A stretch of 64,000 bases of DNA. It comes from Selenomonas dianae. Lineage in GTDB: Bacteria > Bacillota > Negativicutes > Selenomonadales > Selenomonadaceae. This document shows, in pieces, positions 8,776 through 16,862 of the stretch. The position numbers were made by a program, and so were the translations under genes. Numbering within the stretch: the stretch's first letter is position 1; every line of letters starts with the position of its first letter. The stretch covers positions 2,098,001 to 2,162,000 of the forward strand of contig NZ_CP128650.1 in assembly GCF_030644225.1 (NCBI RefSeq), written 5' to 3'. The notes below the pieces were generated by a model. The model ran no database searches. It saw only the letters and a list, made by a program, of their open reading frames with translations, and had not been told where the DNA came from.

Positions 8776-9791
8776 CAGCGCACCTTCTTTCTCAGGATGA
8801 AGTAAATGAAGATCGGAATACTCACGATGCCCGTAATGACACCAATCGGAATCTCAAGTGCCGTCAGTGTGCGGCAGAGGTCGTCGATCACAAGCAGATA
8901 GACAATGCCGAGCGATGCGGACACGGGCATCAGCCGCCGAAAGTCGGGGCCGACGATCATGCGCGCGAGATGCGGGATGACGATGCCGACCCAGCCGATA
9001 ATGCCCGAAATACTCACAACAAGTGCCGTGACAAGCGTCGCGGCAAGAATGATGATGGCGCGGTCACGTCGGACGGCAACGCCCATCGACTGTGCCTCCT
9101 GCTCGCCCATGCTGAGGATGTTGATGCGCCAACGATAGAGGAACAGCAGCGTCAGTGCCGCAAGATACGCGGGCAGGATGAGCAGCAGCCCATCGAACTT
9201 GACACTTGCGAGCGAGCCCATGAGCCAGTAGACGATCTGCGGCAGCTTCTCCTGCGGGTCGGCGGTGAATTTTAAGAGTGCCACGAGCGAGGAGAAAAAC
9301 GCGCTCACGAGCATTCCCGAGAGAATCATCGTGACGGACGCGCCGCGCTTATGCCCCGCGAGGAGGAACGTCAGCCCCACGGACACGATGCCGAACGCGA
9401 GTGCCGCCATCTGCACGCCCGCCGCCGGCAGCGACAGCACAATCGCAAGTGCAGCGCCAAAGCCCGCTCCGTTCGATACGCCGAGCGTATAGGGGCTCGC
9501 GAGCGGGTTGCCGAAAAGTGCCTGAAAGACGCCGCCCGCAACGGCAAGCCCGCAGCCCGCGACGACTGCGCCGAGGATGCGCGGCAGGCGCACGTCATAG
9601 ATCATCGACACCTCCATCGCCGTCACGTCGGGCGGCAGAACGCCCGTGACGTCCGCAAGGAGAATCTGGTAGACGTGCGTCGGCGAGATATGATACGCAC
9701 CGAGCGTCAGCGAGTAGAGGATGCACGCCAAAGGGAGCAGGACGAAAAGAATGCCCTGCCCCCCCATGACGTATTTACTTACGCGCGTCAT
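8772..9791 (-). CDS. FecCD-family ABC permease
   Basis: 339 residues, multi-pass (about ten hydrophobic segments expected for this family). Family signatures are visible: RLPRILGAVVAGCGLAVAGG near residue 70, FGNPLASPYTLGVSNGAGFG near 90, and SGIIGWVGIVIPHLARMIVG near 260. It starts at an ATG overlapping the stop of the binding-protein gene and overlaps the ATPase gene by four bases. It forms the inner-membrane channel for an iron-chelate or corrinoid-type substrate. Confidence 0.9.
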   Translation of the reverse strand: MTRVSKYVMGGQGILFVLLPLACILYSLTLGAYHISPTHVYQILLADVTGVLPPDVTAMEVSMIYDVRLPRILGAVVAGCGLAVAGGVFQALFGNPLASPYTLGVSNGAGFGAALAIVLSLPAAGVQMAALAFGIVSVGLTFLLAGHKRGASVTMILSGMLVSAFFSSLVALLKFTADPQEKLPQIVYWLMGSLASVKFDGLLLILPAYLAALTLLFLYRWRINILSMGEQEAQSMGVAVRRDRAIIILAATLVTALVVSISGIIGWVGIVIPHLARMIVGPDFRRLMPVSASLGIVYLLVIDDLCRTLTALEIPIGVITGIVSIPIFIYFILRKKVRW

Positions 9792-10918
9792 TTCCGCACG
9801 ATGCCGTCTGCGACCTTGCCCGTGAACGGCACGCCGTAGAACGTCTCATAGAACTTCTTCGCTCGCTCCATGACCACGTCCGCGCTCACCTTGTCCGGAT
9901 AGAACATATGTGCAAGCCACAGCTCGCCGAGCGCGACCGAGTCCGCATCGGGGTTGCCCCACGGCTTTGCCCAGTACGGGGCTTCGATCACATTGCCGTT
10001 CTGCACCGCACGCAGCTGTGCGTAGGCGGGATCCGTCGTGAGTTCCTTGTAGATCTCGGGGTAGCGGTCCTGCGAGATGATGACCTCTGGATTCCACTTC
10101 GCGAGCGACTCGACGTTATACTCGCCGTTCCCCTGGATGTCCTTCGCTGCGGGGTTCATGCCGCCCGCACGCAGGAGCATGCAGCCGACGTACTTGTCGT
10201 TGCCGTAGACCATGTGCTTGCTGCTGACGGGGATCGCCGTCACGCGCTGATCGTCGGGAATGCTGCCAACCGCCTTCTCGACGATGGCACGGCTCTCCTC
10301 GGCAAACGCCCAGAGTTCCTTTGCCTTCGCGTCGCGCCCCGTGAGGTGTCCGAGAATCTCAATCGCACCGCGCAGCCCATCCGTATACGCCTTGTCCGCA
10401 TTCGACAGGCGCGGGTTCTGCGCCTCCGCCTGCTTGCCCTCGCCGCGCAGCGAAATGACCGCAACGGGAATGCCCATCTCGCGCAGCTTTGCCGCCGAGC
10501 CTTGGTCGGACTGCGATGCGACGATCACGATGTCGGGCTTCAGCTTGGCAATCTCCTCGATGTTCGGCTGCGTGAGCGTACCCTGTGTCGGCATATCCTT
10601 GATCGCGGGCCAGATGTCCGCGATGTAGTCACCGAGGTCACGCTGCCACGTCGACTCGACACCGACGATCTTATCCTGCCCGCCGAGCTGGCAGATGATG
10701 TCGAGCGAGTGATGCTGCAGAACGACCATGCGCTCCACAGGTGCCTTCACCGTGACCTCGTTGCCCGCCTGATCGGTGAACGTGTAGCTCTCCGCTGCTG
10801 CGGGCTTCTGCTCCGCCGCCTGTTTTGCGTCCTGCCCGCAGCCCACAAGCAGTGCTGCCATAAAGACGGCGGCGAAAAGGGCGGTCAAGACACGCCGCAG
10901 GATGAATGTGTCTCTCAT
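9788..10918 (-). CDS. FecB/FepB-type periplasmic binding lipoprotein
   Basis: 376 residues with a lipoprotein signal (lipobox ALLVGC, Cys at about residue 27), a linker and a two-lobe class III binding-protein domain (RMVVLQHHSLDIICQLGG, PNIEEIAKLKPDIVIVASQS, YWAKPWGNPDAD). It captures the substrate for the permease and ATPase encoded downstream; all three genes overlap by four bases. It lies directly downstream of the SLH porin gene and is separated from it by a terminator hairpin, so it is expressed by readthrough or from its own promoter. Substrate not determined. Confidence 0.88.
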   Translation of the reverse strand: MRDTFILRRVLTALFAAVFMAALLVGCGQDAKQAAEQKPAAAESYTFTDQAGNEVTVKAPVERMVVLQHHSLDIICQLGGQDKIVGVESTWQRDLGDYIADIWPAIKDMPTQGTLTQPNIEEIAKLKPDIVIVASQSDQGSAAKLREMGIPVAVISLRGEGKQAEAQNPRLSNADKAYTDGLRGAIEILGHLTGRDAKAKELWAFAEESRAIVEKAVGSIPDDQRVTAIPVSSKHMVYGNDKYVGCMLLRAGGMNPAAKDIQGNGEYNVESLAKWNPEVIISQDRYPEIYKELTTDPAYAQLRAVQNGNVIEAPYWAKPWGNPDADSVALGELWLAHMFYPDKVSADVVMERAKKFYETFYGVPFTGKVADGIVRK

Positions 10919-10935
10919 AAAATCTCCTTTCGTTT

Positions 10936-10972
10936 AGAAAAACCGCCCGACGATGGGTGTCATCGGGTGGTT
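10936..10972 (-). terminator. Terminator after the SLH porin gene
   Basis: AACCACCCGAUGA and UCGUCGGGCGGUU form a long stem followed by UUUUU on the minus strand, between the porin stop and the next binding-protein gene. Confidence 0.75.
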
Positions 10973-10991
10973 CAGTGTGAAAATAATTCGT

Positions 10992-12239
10992 TTAGAAATT
11001 GAAATCTACACGCGCGAAGATTTTGCTCGCATCCTTATCGCCTTTGAGATCCTTGCCGCGGAAATACTCGACCTTGCCGACAACGTTCTTGAACGGAACG
11101 TAATGGAGACCGGCTTCCCAGCCCTTCTGTCCTGCGCTGATCGCGTTGTACGTCGGCTTGAACACAGCATTGCCACCAAGATTGCGGTAGGTGACAAACA
11201 TCCCCCACGAGCCGACATCCGACTTCTTCGCGCCCTTGTACGAGAGCTGCACGCTGTCCGCCTTCTTATAGTGATCCGCCTCCGTGTTCTGCGCATATGC
11301 GCCCGAGAGGCTGACATTCTTATCAAAAGTATAGGTGCCGCCCACGGAGAAGATCCGTGCCTCGTCCGTCGAGCCGGAGTTCTTGTAGCCCGCCACGCGA
11401 TACTTCTCGCTGTTCGCATGGTAGTAGCCAACGCCCGCATTGATCTTGCCGCTCTTGCCCGTCAGCTCGATCACCTGCACGTTCGCCGCAGGATCACTCG
11501 AAGTCCCCAGCTTGCTGACGCGCCCCGCTGCAACCTTTGCCCTCACGACGTTGCCGAAGCGCACCGTCGCGCCGGACATCGTCGGAGGATCGGAAACCAT
11601 GCCGTTATCCACGTCGGAGAAGAGCGGCATCTGACCGAGGCGCACCTCGAACTTGCCGAACGTACCGATGGCATGCGCACGATCTACCTTGAAGTTTTCG
11701 CTGCCCTTCCCGTCGCCTGCATCCTTATCCATCAGATAAGAGCCCGTCAGACGCGCCGTCACCTTCCAGTTCTTGTTGACCTCAGCCGTCGGAAGCACGC
11801 GGAACATCGCCATATTCTGATTCGTACGCGCATTGCCATCATGACGATCACTTGTGTACTGATAGCGGAAGAAGCCCGTCCACTTCACCATATCGGCGTT
11901 CTTTTCGAGCTTCGCCACGCGCACGCCGAGATTGTTCAGTTCATCGGCGAACTCAGCGGCAAGGCGGTCGATGAGCGCCTTGTCCGAGACGGGAACGTTC
12001 TCCTTTGCCATCGCCTTTGCAACCATCTGCGCCATCTCATAGCGCGTGATGCTGCGGTCGCCGCGGTACGTGCCGTCGCCGTAGCCCTCGACCACGCCGT
12101 CCGCTGCGAGCTGCGTCACAGCGTCGTACGCCCAGTGGTCACGCGGAACATCACTGAACGGATTCGCCGCCGCAAACGTCGTCGATGCTGCGCCAATCGT
12201 GAGTGCTGTGGCAAACGCCGCAACAAGATTCTTCTTCAT
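10992..12239 (-). CDS. OmpM-like outer-membrane porin with SLH domain (copy 1)
   Basis: 415 residues. The start chosen is MKKNLVAAFATAL, preceded by AAAGGA, giving a normal signal peptide cleaved after AAA. Residues about 25-85 are an SLH domain (NPFSDVPRDHWAYDAVTQLA, GYGDGTYRGDRSITRYEMAQ), then a coiled-coil stretch (DELNNLGVRVAKLEKNADMV) and a long beta-barrel ending in FARVDFNF with a terminal aromatic residue. In Negativicutes such proteins anchor the outer membrane to the cell wall through SLH and act as general porins. The N-terminus is almost identical to the second copy at 36524-37783, while the barrels differ. Its place inside an iron-chelate-type uptake cluster suggests it supplies substrate to the periplasm. 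Confidence 0.9.
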   Translation of the reverse strand: MKKNLVAAFATALTIGAASTTFAAANPFSDVPRDHWAYDAVTQLAADGVVEGYGDGTYRGDRSITRYEMAQMVAKAMAKENVPVSDKALIDRLAAEFADELNNLGVRVAKLEKNADMVKWTGFFRYQYTSDRHDGNARTNQNMAMFRVLPTAEVNKNWKVTARLTGSYLMDKDAGDGKGSENFKVDRAHAIGTFGKFEVRLGQMPLFSDVDNGMVSDPPTMSGATVRFGNVVRAKVAAGRVSKLGTSSDPAANVQVIELTGKSGKINAGVGYYHANSEKYRVAGYKNSGSTDEARIFSVGGTYTFDKNVSLSGAYAQNTEADHYKKADSVQLSYKGAKKSDVGSWGMFVTYRNLGGNAVFKPTYNAISAGQKGWEAGLHYVPFKNVVGKVEYFRGKDLKGDKDASKIFARVDFNF

Positions 12240-12343
12240 AAGATAAAACAGTCCTTTCTTCGCGAGGAGTCCCCGCTGTCCTAAAATATATTGCTGCACT
12301 GCCGCAGAGAGTTCTGGAACAGTGCCGACAAGCAATGAAACAA

Positions 12344-13399
12344 TTACTTCGCAGGTGCTTCGCCCTTGATGATGCGCTGTGCATCCGCCTCGCTCAGATC
12401 ATAGTGGAGGAAACGCTTGTAGAAGTCCACCGTCTCCTTCACGAGATCGACATCGGCAAAGAGCTGCGGCTGGATGGTCTGTGCCGCCCAGAGGAGCTGC
12501 AGAGCAGACTCGGCGCTGTAGCGATCCCAGTTGAACGTGCCAACGGGGTTCGCATAGATGCGCCCGTTCCTCACCGCCTTGAGGCTCGACCACTGCGGAT
12601 CGTTCTTGATCGCCTCAATGCCCTTCGCGGACTGCGTGCCGCCGATGATGATGATGTCGGGATCCGCCTTGAGGACTTCCTCGATGGTCGTCTTGATCTG
12701 CGGCCCCTTCGCCGTGATGGCATTCCTGCCGCCGCCATAGCGAATCCACTCGTCAATGATCGTATCCACGCCATCCACCTTGAAGAGGTCGTCGCCGCCG
12801 ACAATGTGGAGCACGACGGGGCGTTCGGCATCGCTGAGCTTCTTCGTGCGCTCATCCGTAAACTTCGTTTTCTCGTCGAGGTAGGAGAGGTATGTCTCCG
12901 CATTCTTCACGGCATCGCCGCCGAGCACATCGCCCGTGATCTTCACAACCTTGCGCAGCCCGTCATAGGTCGCGAAGTTGACACGCACCGCCGTATAGCC
13001 GTTCTTGCGTGCCGTCTCGATCTGCTCCTTGTTGCTCGCAAGCACGACCTGCGGCTTCTCCTTCTCAACCTCTTCCCAGTTCACATCCGTGCCCTTGACG
13101 GGTGCGGAGATCTCCGCAATGCGCGGATAGACCTGCGCGAACCACGGGAGCCCCTGCACGTTCTTCGTCGTCGTGACGAGCTTGTCCGCGCCGCCGAGGA
13201 GCAGCACGACCTGATTGTTCGCGTGCCAGAGGTCGGCGATGCGCTCGACGTTCGCGGGGATCTTGACCTCCGTGCCGTCGATGTCCGTGACTGTGCGCGC
13301 CCTTTCCTGTTTGCCCTGCGCAGCGTTCTCCGTCCCGCAGCCCACGAGTGCTGCAAGCACCATGATGAGTGCCAGCAGCGCAATGAGATTTTTCTTCAT
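12344..13399 (-). CDS. FecB-type periplasmic binding lipoprotein (second system)
   Basis: 351 residues from the ATG chosen because AAAGGA lies eight bases upstream; an ATG three codons earlier is too close to it. Lipobox LAALVGC, then a class III binding domain (TVTDIDGTEVKIPANVERIA, WEEVEKEKPQVVLASNKEQI, DPDIIIIGGTQSAKGIE). It probably works with the ATPase/permease pair at 13615-15404, although repeat R1 separates them, and shares the cluster with the SLH porin. It is only distantly like the neighbouring binding protein at 9788. Likely ligands are ferric chelates, heme or corrinoids. Confidence 0.87.
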   Translation of the reverse strand: MKKNLIALLALIMVLAALVGCGTENAAQGKQERARTVTDIDGTEVKIPANVERIADLWHANNQVVLLLGGADKLVTTTKNVQGLPWFAQVYPRIAEISAPVKGTDVNWEEVEKEKPQVVLASNKEQIETARKNGYTAVRVNFATYDGLRKVVKITGDVLGGDAVKNAETYLSYLDEKTKFTDERTKKLSDAERPVVLHIVGGDDLFKVDGVDTIIDEWIRYGGGRNAITAKGPQIKTTIEEVLKADPDIIIIGGTQSAKGIEAIKNDPQWSSLKAVRNGRIYANPVGTFNWDRYSAESALQLLWAAQTIQPQLFADVDLVKETVDFYKRFLHYDLSEADAQRIIKGEAPAK

Positions 13400-13458
13400 T
13401 GCATACATCCTTTCATCTGAAAACCTGAAAATTTATTGTGAGCGTGTAATCCCCCGTA

Positions 13459-13595
13459 GCGAACCCTAGTGGAACAAGCGGGAAAAGCACACGTTCTGCC
13501 CCCTGCGGATTTTATTCGTTCAAGCGAAGCGCGTTTGGAATCCGCAGGTATTTAGGCAGATAAGTGTGCGACCGCTTGTGCAACGAGGCGTTCGC
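13459..13595 (+). repeat. Long-hairpin repeat R1
   Basis: First of five ~138-bp copies. Nested stems include GCGAAC/GTTCGC, ACAAGCGG/CCGCTTGT, GCACAC/GTGTGC, TCTGCC/GGCAGA and CCTGCGGATT/AATCCGCAGG around a conserved CGTTCAAGCGAAGCGCG tip. It lies between the ATPase stop and the start of the second binding-protein gene. Confidence 0.85.
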
Positions 13596-13614
13596 GAGGG
13601 GGATGCACGACATA

Positions 13615-14400
13615 CTACAGCCGCGGAATCACGCAGACCGTACGCCCCACATTGTCGCTGTGGAAAAGGCTCAGCTTCGTTCCGTACAGTTCCTCCAGAT
13701 GCGATGCCCGTACCTCGTCCACGGATTCGTAAAAATCCATATGTGTGCCGAAGCAGAGCGCGACGCGGCTGTTCAGCAGCAGCGCCTGCTCGGGCAGATG
13801 CGTTGTAAAGACCACACCGTAGCCCTTTGCACGCAAGTTGTCGATGGTCTGTAGGACGAGCACCTGATTGCGCACATCGAGCGCCGCCGTCGGCTCGTCC
13901 ATGAGGATCAGCCTCGTATTTTGAAGCAGTGCGCGCCCGATGGCGACCAGCTGCCGCTGCCCGCCGCTGAGTTCCCTGCACTGGCGGTTGCGGATGTGCG
14001 CGATGCCCAGTTCCTCAAGAATCACATCCGTCTGCCCGTAGTCCGCCTTGCTCGGTGCGGAGAACATCCCCGTGCGCACCGTCGCACCGAAGGACACATA
14101 GTCGCGCACCGTGAACGAACTCTCTGCGCTGATAATCTGCGGAACGAACGCGATCTCCCGCGCACGCTCGCGCGGCGACATTGCATAGATGTTGTGTCCG
14201 TTCGTATAGATGCGTCCCTGTGTCAGCTCCTGAAAGCCCATCAGGCACGCGAGGAGCGTGGACTTGCCGACACCGTTGCGCCCGAGGAGCGCAAGCACCT
14301 CGCCACCCTTGATCGAGAACGAGATATGCTCGAAGATGTACGGCGCATCCGCGCGATAGCGAAACGAGCCGTCGTCGAGCCAAAGCATTGCGCGCTCCAT
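13615..14400 (-). CDS. FecE-type ABC ATPase (second system)
   Basis: 261 residues from MERAMLWLDDG; this ATG overlaps the permease stop (TGATG), which fixes the start. Walker A LGRNGVGKS, Q-loop FVPQIISAE, signature LSGGQRQLVAIGRAL, Walker B LILMDEPTAALD and switch His FTTHLPEQ are all present. It drives the permease encoded immediately upstream. The reading frame extends further 5' but only within the permease gene, so the longer version is rejected. The substrate is probably a ferric chelate, heme or corrinoid. Confidence 0.89.
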   Translation of the reverse strand: MERAMLWLDDGSFRYRADAPYIFEHISFSIKGGEVLALLGRNGVGKSTLLACLMGFQELTQGRIYTNGHNIYAMSPRERAREIAFVPQIISAESSFTVRDYVSFGATVRTGMFSAPSKADYGQTDVILEELGIAHIRNRQCRELSGGQRQLVAIGRALLQNTRLILMDEPTAALDVRNQVLVLQTIDNLRAKGYGVVFTTHLPEQALLLNSRVALCFGTHMDFYESVDEVRASHLEELYGTKLSLFHSDNVGRTVCVIPRL

Positions 14401-15404
14401 CAGAAATACCTCCGCTGGCGGTAGAGAATCCACGCGAAGAACGGTGTGCCGACAAAGCCGCAGAGAATCCCGAGCGGCACCTCTGCCGAGGTCAGCGTGC
14501 GTGCAAGGAGATCGGCGAGCATCAGGAAGGATGCCGCGAGTACCGCCGTTGCGGGCAGGAGCTGCGCGTGGTTGCCGCCGACGAGCATCCGCGCCAGATG
14601 CGGCAGGATCAGGCCGATCCACCCAATCGTCCCGCTCAGGCATACCGCCGATGCCGTGAGGAGTGTCGCGAGCGCGATCACGGCAAGCCGCTCACGGTTC
14701 ACATTCACGCCGAGACTCGCCGCCTCCTGATCCGAGAGCGAAAGCACATTCATGCGCCAGCGCATTGCAAGCAGCCCCGCGAGCGTGAGGACGATGATCG
14801 GCGTGACGTAGAGCAGGTTGTCCCACGAGACCTTTGCGAGGCTGCCGAGCTGCCAGTAGACAATATCCGCGAGCTCCGTATCGGGGTCGGCGAGGTATTT
14901 CAGCAGACCGATCACCGCCGCCATAAAGCCCGACACGATGATGCCGCAGAGCACGAGCACGATGCGTGAGCGGCTCTGCACGAGCTTCGGCAACATAAGC
15001 GTCATCGTAACCGCCGCAATGCCGCCGAGGAATGCCGCGACCGCCGTGCCGCCGAGCGTCAGATGCGCGAGAATCGCAAGGCACGCGCCCACGCTCGCGC
15101 CCTGCGAGACACCGAGGAGGTCGGGCGATACGAGATCGTTGCGGAAGACCCCCTGATACGCCGCGCCCGACACCGCGAGCGCAACACCCACGAGAATGTC
15201 GCCGAGCACGCGCGGCAGACGGATCACCATGACCACGTTATACATCGACGCGTCCCACGTGATCGGTAGTTCGATAAAATTCGACGCGAGAATTGCCACC
15301 ACCTGATCAAACGGGACGTAAAACCGCCCCACCGAAAGTGAGAGGACGAAAAACAGCACAGCGAGCACACTGCCCGCCGCCATCATACGCGCATACTGCC
15401 CCAT
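14400..15404 (-). CDS. FecCD-family ABC permease (second system)
   Basis: 334 residues from MGQYARMMAAG, preceded by AAAGGGG; an in-frame upstream extension covers the structured leader and is not expected to be translated. Family motifs: RLPRVLGDILVGVALAVSGA, FRNDLVSPDLLGVSQGASVG, SGTIGWIGLILPHLARMLVG. About ten membrane helices are expected. First gene of a minus-strand cluster that continues through ATPase, binding protein, SLH porin and the second FecBCD set. The leader upstream carries its own terminator, so the cluster is probably controlled by attenuation. Confidence 0.9.
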   Translation of the reverse strand: MGQYARMMAAGSVLAVLFFVLSLSVGRFYVPFDQVVAILASNFIELPITWDASMYNVVMVIRLPRVLGDILVGVALAVSGAAYQGVFRNDLVSPDLLGVSQGASVGACLAILAHLTLGGTAVAAFLGGIAAVTMTLMLPKLVQSRSRIVLVLCGIIVSGFMAAVIGLLKYLADPDTELADIVYWQLGSLAKVSWDNLLYVTPIIVLTLAGLLAMRWRMNVLSLSDQEAASLGVNVNRERLAVIALATLLTASAVCLSGTIGWIGLILPHLARMLVGGNHAQLLPATAVLAASFLMLADLLARTLTSAEVPLGILCGFVGTPFFAWILYRQRRYF

Positions 15405-15668
15405 AAAGCCCCTTTCCCGTTCCGCAAATCTCCAAATTTTCCCAACAAAAAATGCCCGCCGGAAAATCCGGTGAGCAATTACAGCGCACAAAAAGAGCGC
15501 AGTCCTCCCCCTGCCGGTTTTCCTTTGCAATGCAGACAAATGTCTGCGGGCAGGGAAGGACGTTTCCATACCTTCCCCCGCGACCGCGATCCCCACCGCA
15601 GTCAGGCCGACGCACCATAGCATACGCCACAGGTACGGCAGCTCGAAAAACTGAAAAACAAATGTAGT
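15405..15668 (-). promoter_or_regulatory. Long structured leader of the uptake cluster, candidate riboswitch
   Basis: About 264 nt between the predicted start site and the permease ATG. It includes strong hairpins (GGGAAGGUAUGGAAACGUCC with UUCCC, and CAGACAUUUGUCUG), a GCGC stem around CUUUUUGU, and an intrinsic terminator near the end. Length and layout suggest a metabolite-sensing RNA. I could not match it to a class; the standard cobalamin B12-box sequence was not found. Confidence 0.45.
15446..15476 (-). terminator. Leader terminator before the FecCD gene
   Basis: On the minus strand GCUCACCGG, loop AUUUU, CCGGCGGGC (one mismatch, one G-U) followed by AUUUUUUG, 42 nt before the permease start. 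Confidence 0.65.
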
Positions 15669-15675
15669 TTGTATG

Positions 15676-15704
15676 AGTATAGCATGAGATTCAAAATAAT
15701 ACAA
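15676..15704 (-). promoter_or_regulatory. Promoter of the FecCD uptake cluster
   Basis: TTGTAT (15699-15704) and TATACT (15676-15681), 17-bp spacer, minus strand; divergent from the lipoprotein promoter. Confidence 0.6.
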
Positions 15705-15743
15705 TGAGAAAAATCACTGTATTGCCCCTGCCAAACGTCCATC

Positions 15744-15772
15744 TTGCAAAAGGCGGCGTGCTCATGTAAAAT
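15744..15772 (+). promoter_or_regulatory. Promoter of the LppM-like lipoprotein gene
   Basis: TTGCAA (15744-15749) and TAAAAT (15767-15772) with 17-bp spacing, about 40 bp before the ribosome site GGAGG. Confidence 0.55.
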
Positions 15773-15813
15773 GGAATAAGATTGGTATGATTTGAATTTA
15801 TAGGAGGTATCTT

Positions 15814-16569
15814 ATGTTTCTGATACGATGCACGCACGCGATGCGCACCGTCCTCGCTGCGGCGATGCTGGGCGTACTCGCACTCACGAGCGGCTGTTTC
15901 AGCGGCGATGTGGACGTCGTCATCAACGAGGACGGCAGTGCCGACCTCAAGACCACGCTCATCAGCGTGCCGATGCTCGCCGAGATCGTCGAGCAGAGCA
16001 AGACAGCGACGACGGCAAAGAATCCGGATGCGCAGGTCACGCCCGTAACGAAGGAGAATATGTCCGGCTACGAGATCACGGAGCACTACGCGACGGTCGA
16101 AAAGCTGTCGGAGAACGACTTCTTCAAGGCGAACGAGGGCAAAAACACGGGCATCACCGCGAACAAGAGCCTGTTCTACACGGACTACAACTTCGACCTG
16201 CTCTTTGAGGGCAGCCAGAACGGCGGCGGCGCGGGTGCGTTTGCGAGCAACATCACGTTCACGTATCAGATGACGCTGCCCGTCGCACCCACGAGCTCGA
16301 ACGCCGACCGTTCGGAGGACGACGGCAAGCAGCTCACATGGAACCTCGGCAAGACCCTCGTAACAGGCGAGTCGTCCAAGATCGAGGTCGCGTTCCGCAT
16401 CTGGAACAAGACGGCGATCATCGGCGCGGTCGTCCTTGTCGTCGTTCTCCTCGGCGCGTGCGCGTTCTTCTTCCTCCGCAGACGCAAGGAGACGGAGGAG
16501 GAGCCGCAGCAGGTCATTGAGGACGCTCCCATCGACGTAACACCGAACGAGACGAACGTCAAGAACTAA
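15814..16569 (+). CDS. LppM-like (DUF3153-type) membrane lipoprotein
   Basis: 251 residues, start supported by GGAGG seven to eight bases upstream. It has a lipoprotein signal with lipobox LALTSGC (Cys about residue 28) and an extracytoplasmic beta-rich domain opening DVDVVINEDGSADLKTT, characteristic of LppM-type domains. One membrane helix follows at about 195-220 (AIIGAVVLVVVLLGACAFFF), then a basic stop-transfer RRRKE and an acidic tail. A lipid anchor at one end plus a C-terminal helix is the normal layout of this family. Function unknown; LppM domains occur in envelope-associated proteins. Monocistronic, with its own promoter and terminator. Confidence 0.7.
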   Translation: MFLIRCTHAMRTVLAAAMLGVLALTSGCFSGDVDVVINEDGSADLKTTLISVPMLAEIVEQSKTATTAKNPDAQVTPVTKENMSGYEITEHYATVEKLSENDFFKANEGKNTGITANKSLFYTDYNFDLLFEGSQNGGGAGAFASNITFTYQMTLPVAPTSSNADRSEDDGKQLTWNLGKTLVTGESSKIEVAFRIWNKTAIIGAVVLVVVLLGACAFFFLRRRKETEEEPQQVIEDAPIDVTPNETNVKN

Positions 16570-16584
16570 AGATTGGCAAGCAAA

Positions 16585-16626
16585 AACGAGGAGCCCCTGC
16601 AAACGTGCAAGGGTTCCTCGTTTTTT
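16585..16626 (+). terminator. Terminator of the lipoprotein gene
   Basis: AACGAGGA, ...CCCCTGCAAACGTGCAAGGG..., TCCTCG followed by TTTTTT; near-perfect stem 15 bp after the stop codon. Confidence 0.9.
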
Positions 16627-16672
16627 GTAAATGGGTATTGGGCTCAGTTGTAATGCCCGCGACAGGCGAAAA

Positions 16673-16723
16673 TCGGACGAAAAAATCTACGCCAATCTGA
16701 GGGTCTATTTTATCAGCGATTCC
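16673..16723 (-). repeat. Partial MITE
   Basis: Matches about 51 bp of one end of the MITE family (TCGGACGAAAAAATCTACGC ... TTTTATCAGCGATTCC). The other two thirds are missing. The rest of 16627-16862 shows no gene. Confidence 0.75.
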
Positions 16724-16862
16724 TTTATTCTGTCCATATCAAAGCAAACGAAGGCATCGCCCCTCTCCGTTTGTTGTGGTCGCACTCTGAGCGGCGACAC
16801 ACGCGCGGTTCTATGGTCATTGTATCTGATTTGCGCAAAAAATCAATCCCATTAAACACACG

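Noticed and set aside
13400-13614. R1 as a tRNA-like or rRNA fragment
   Set aside because: No cloverleaf, and four other copies share the fold; it is a repeat element.
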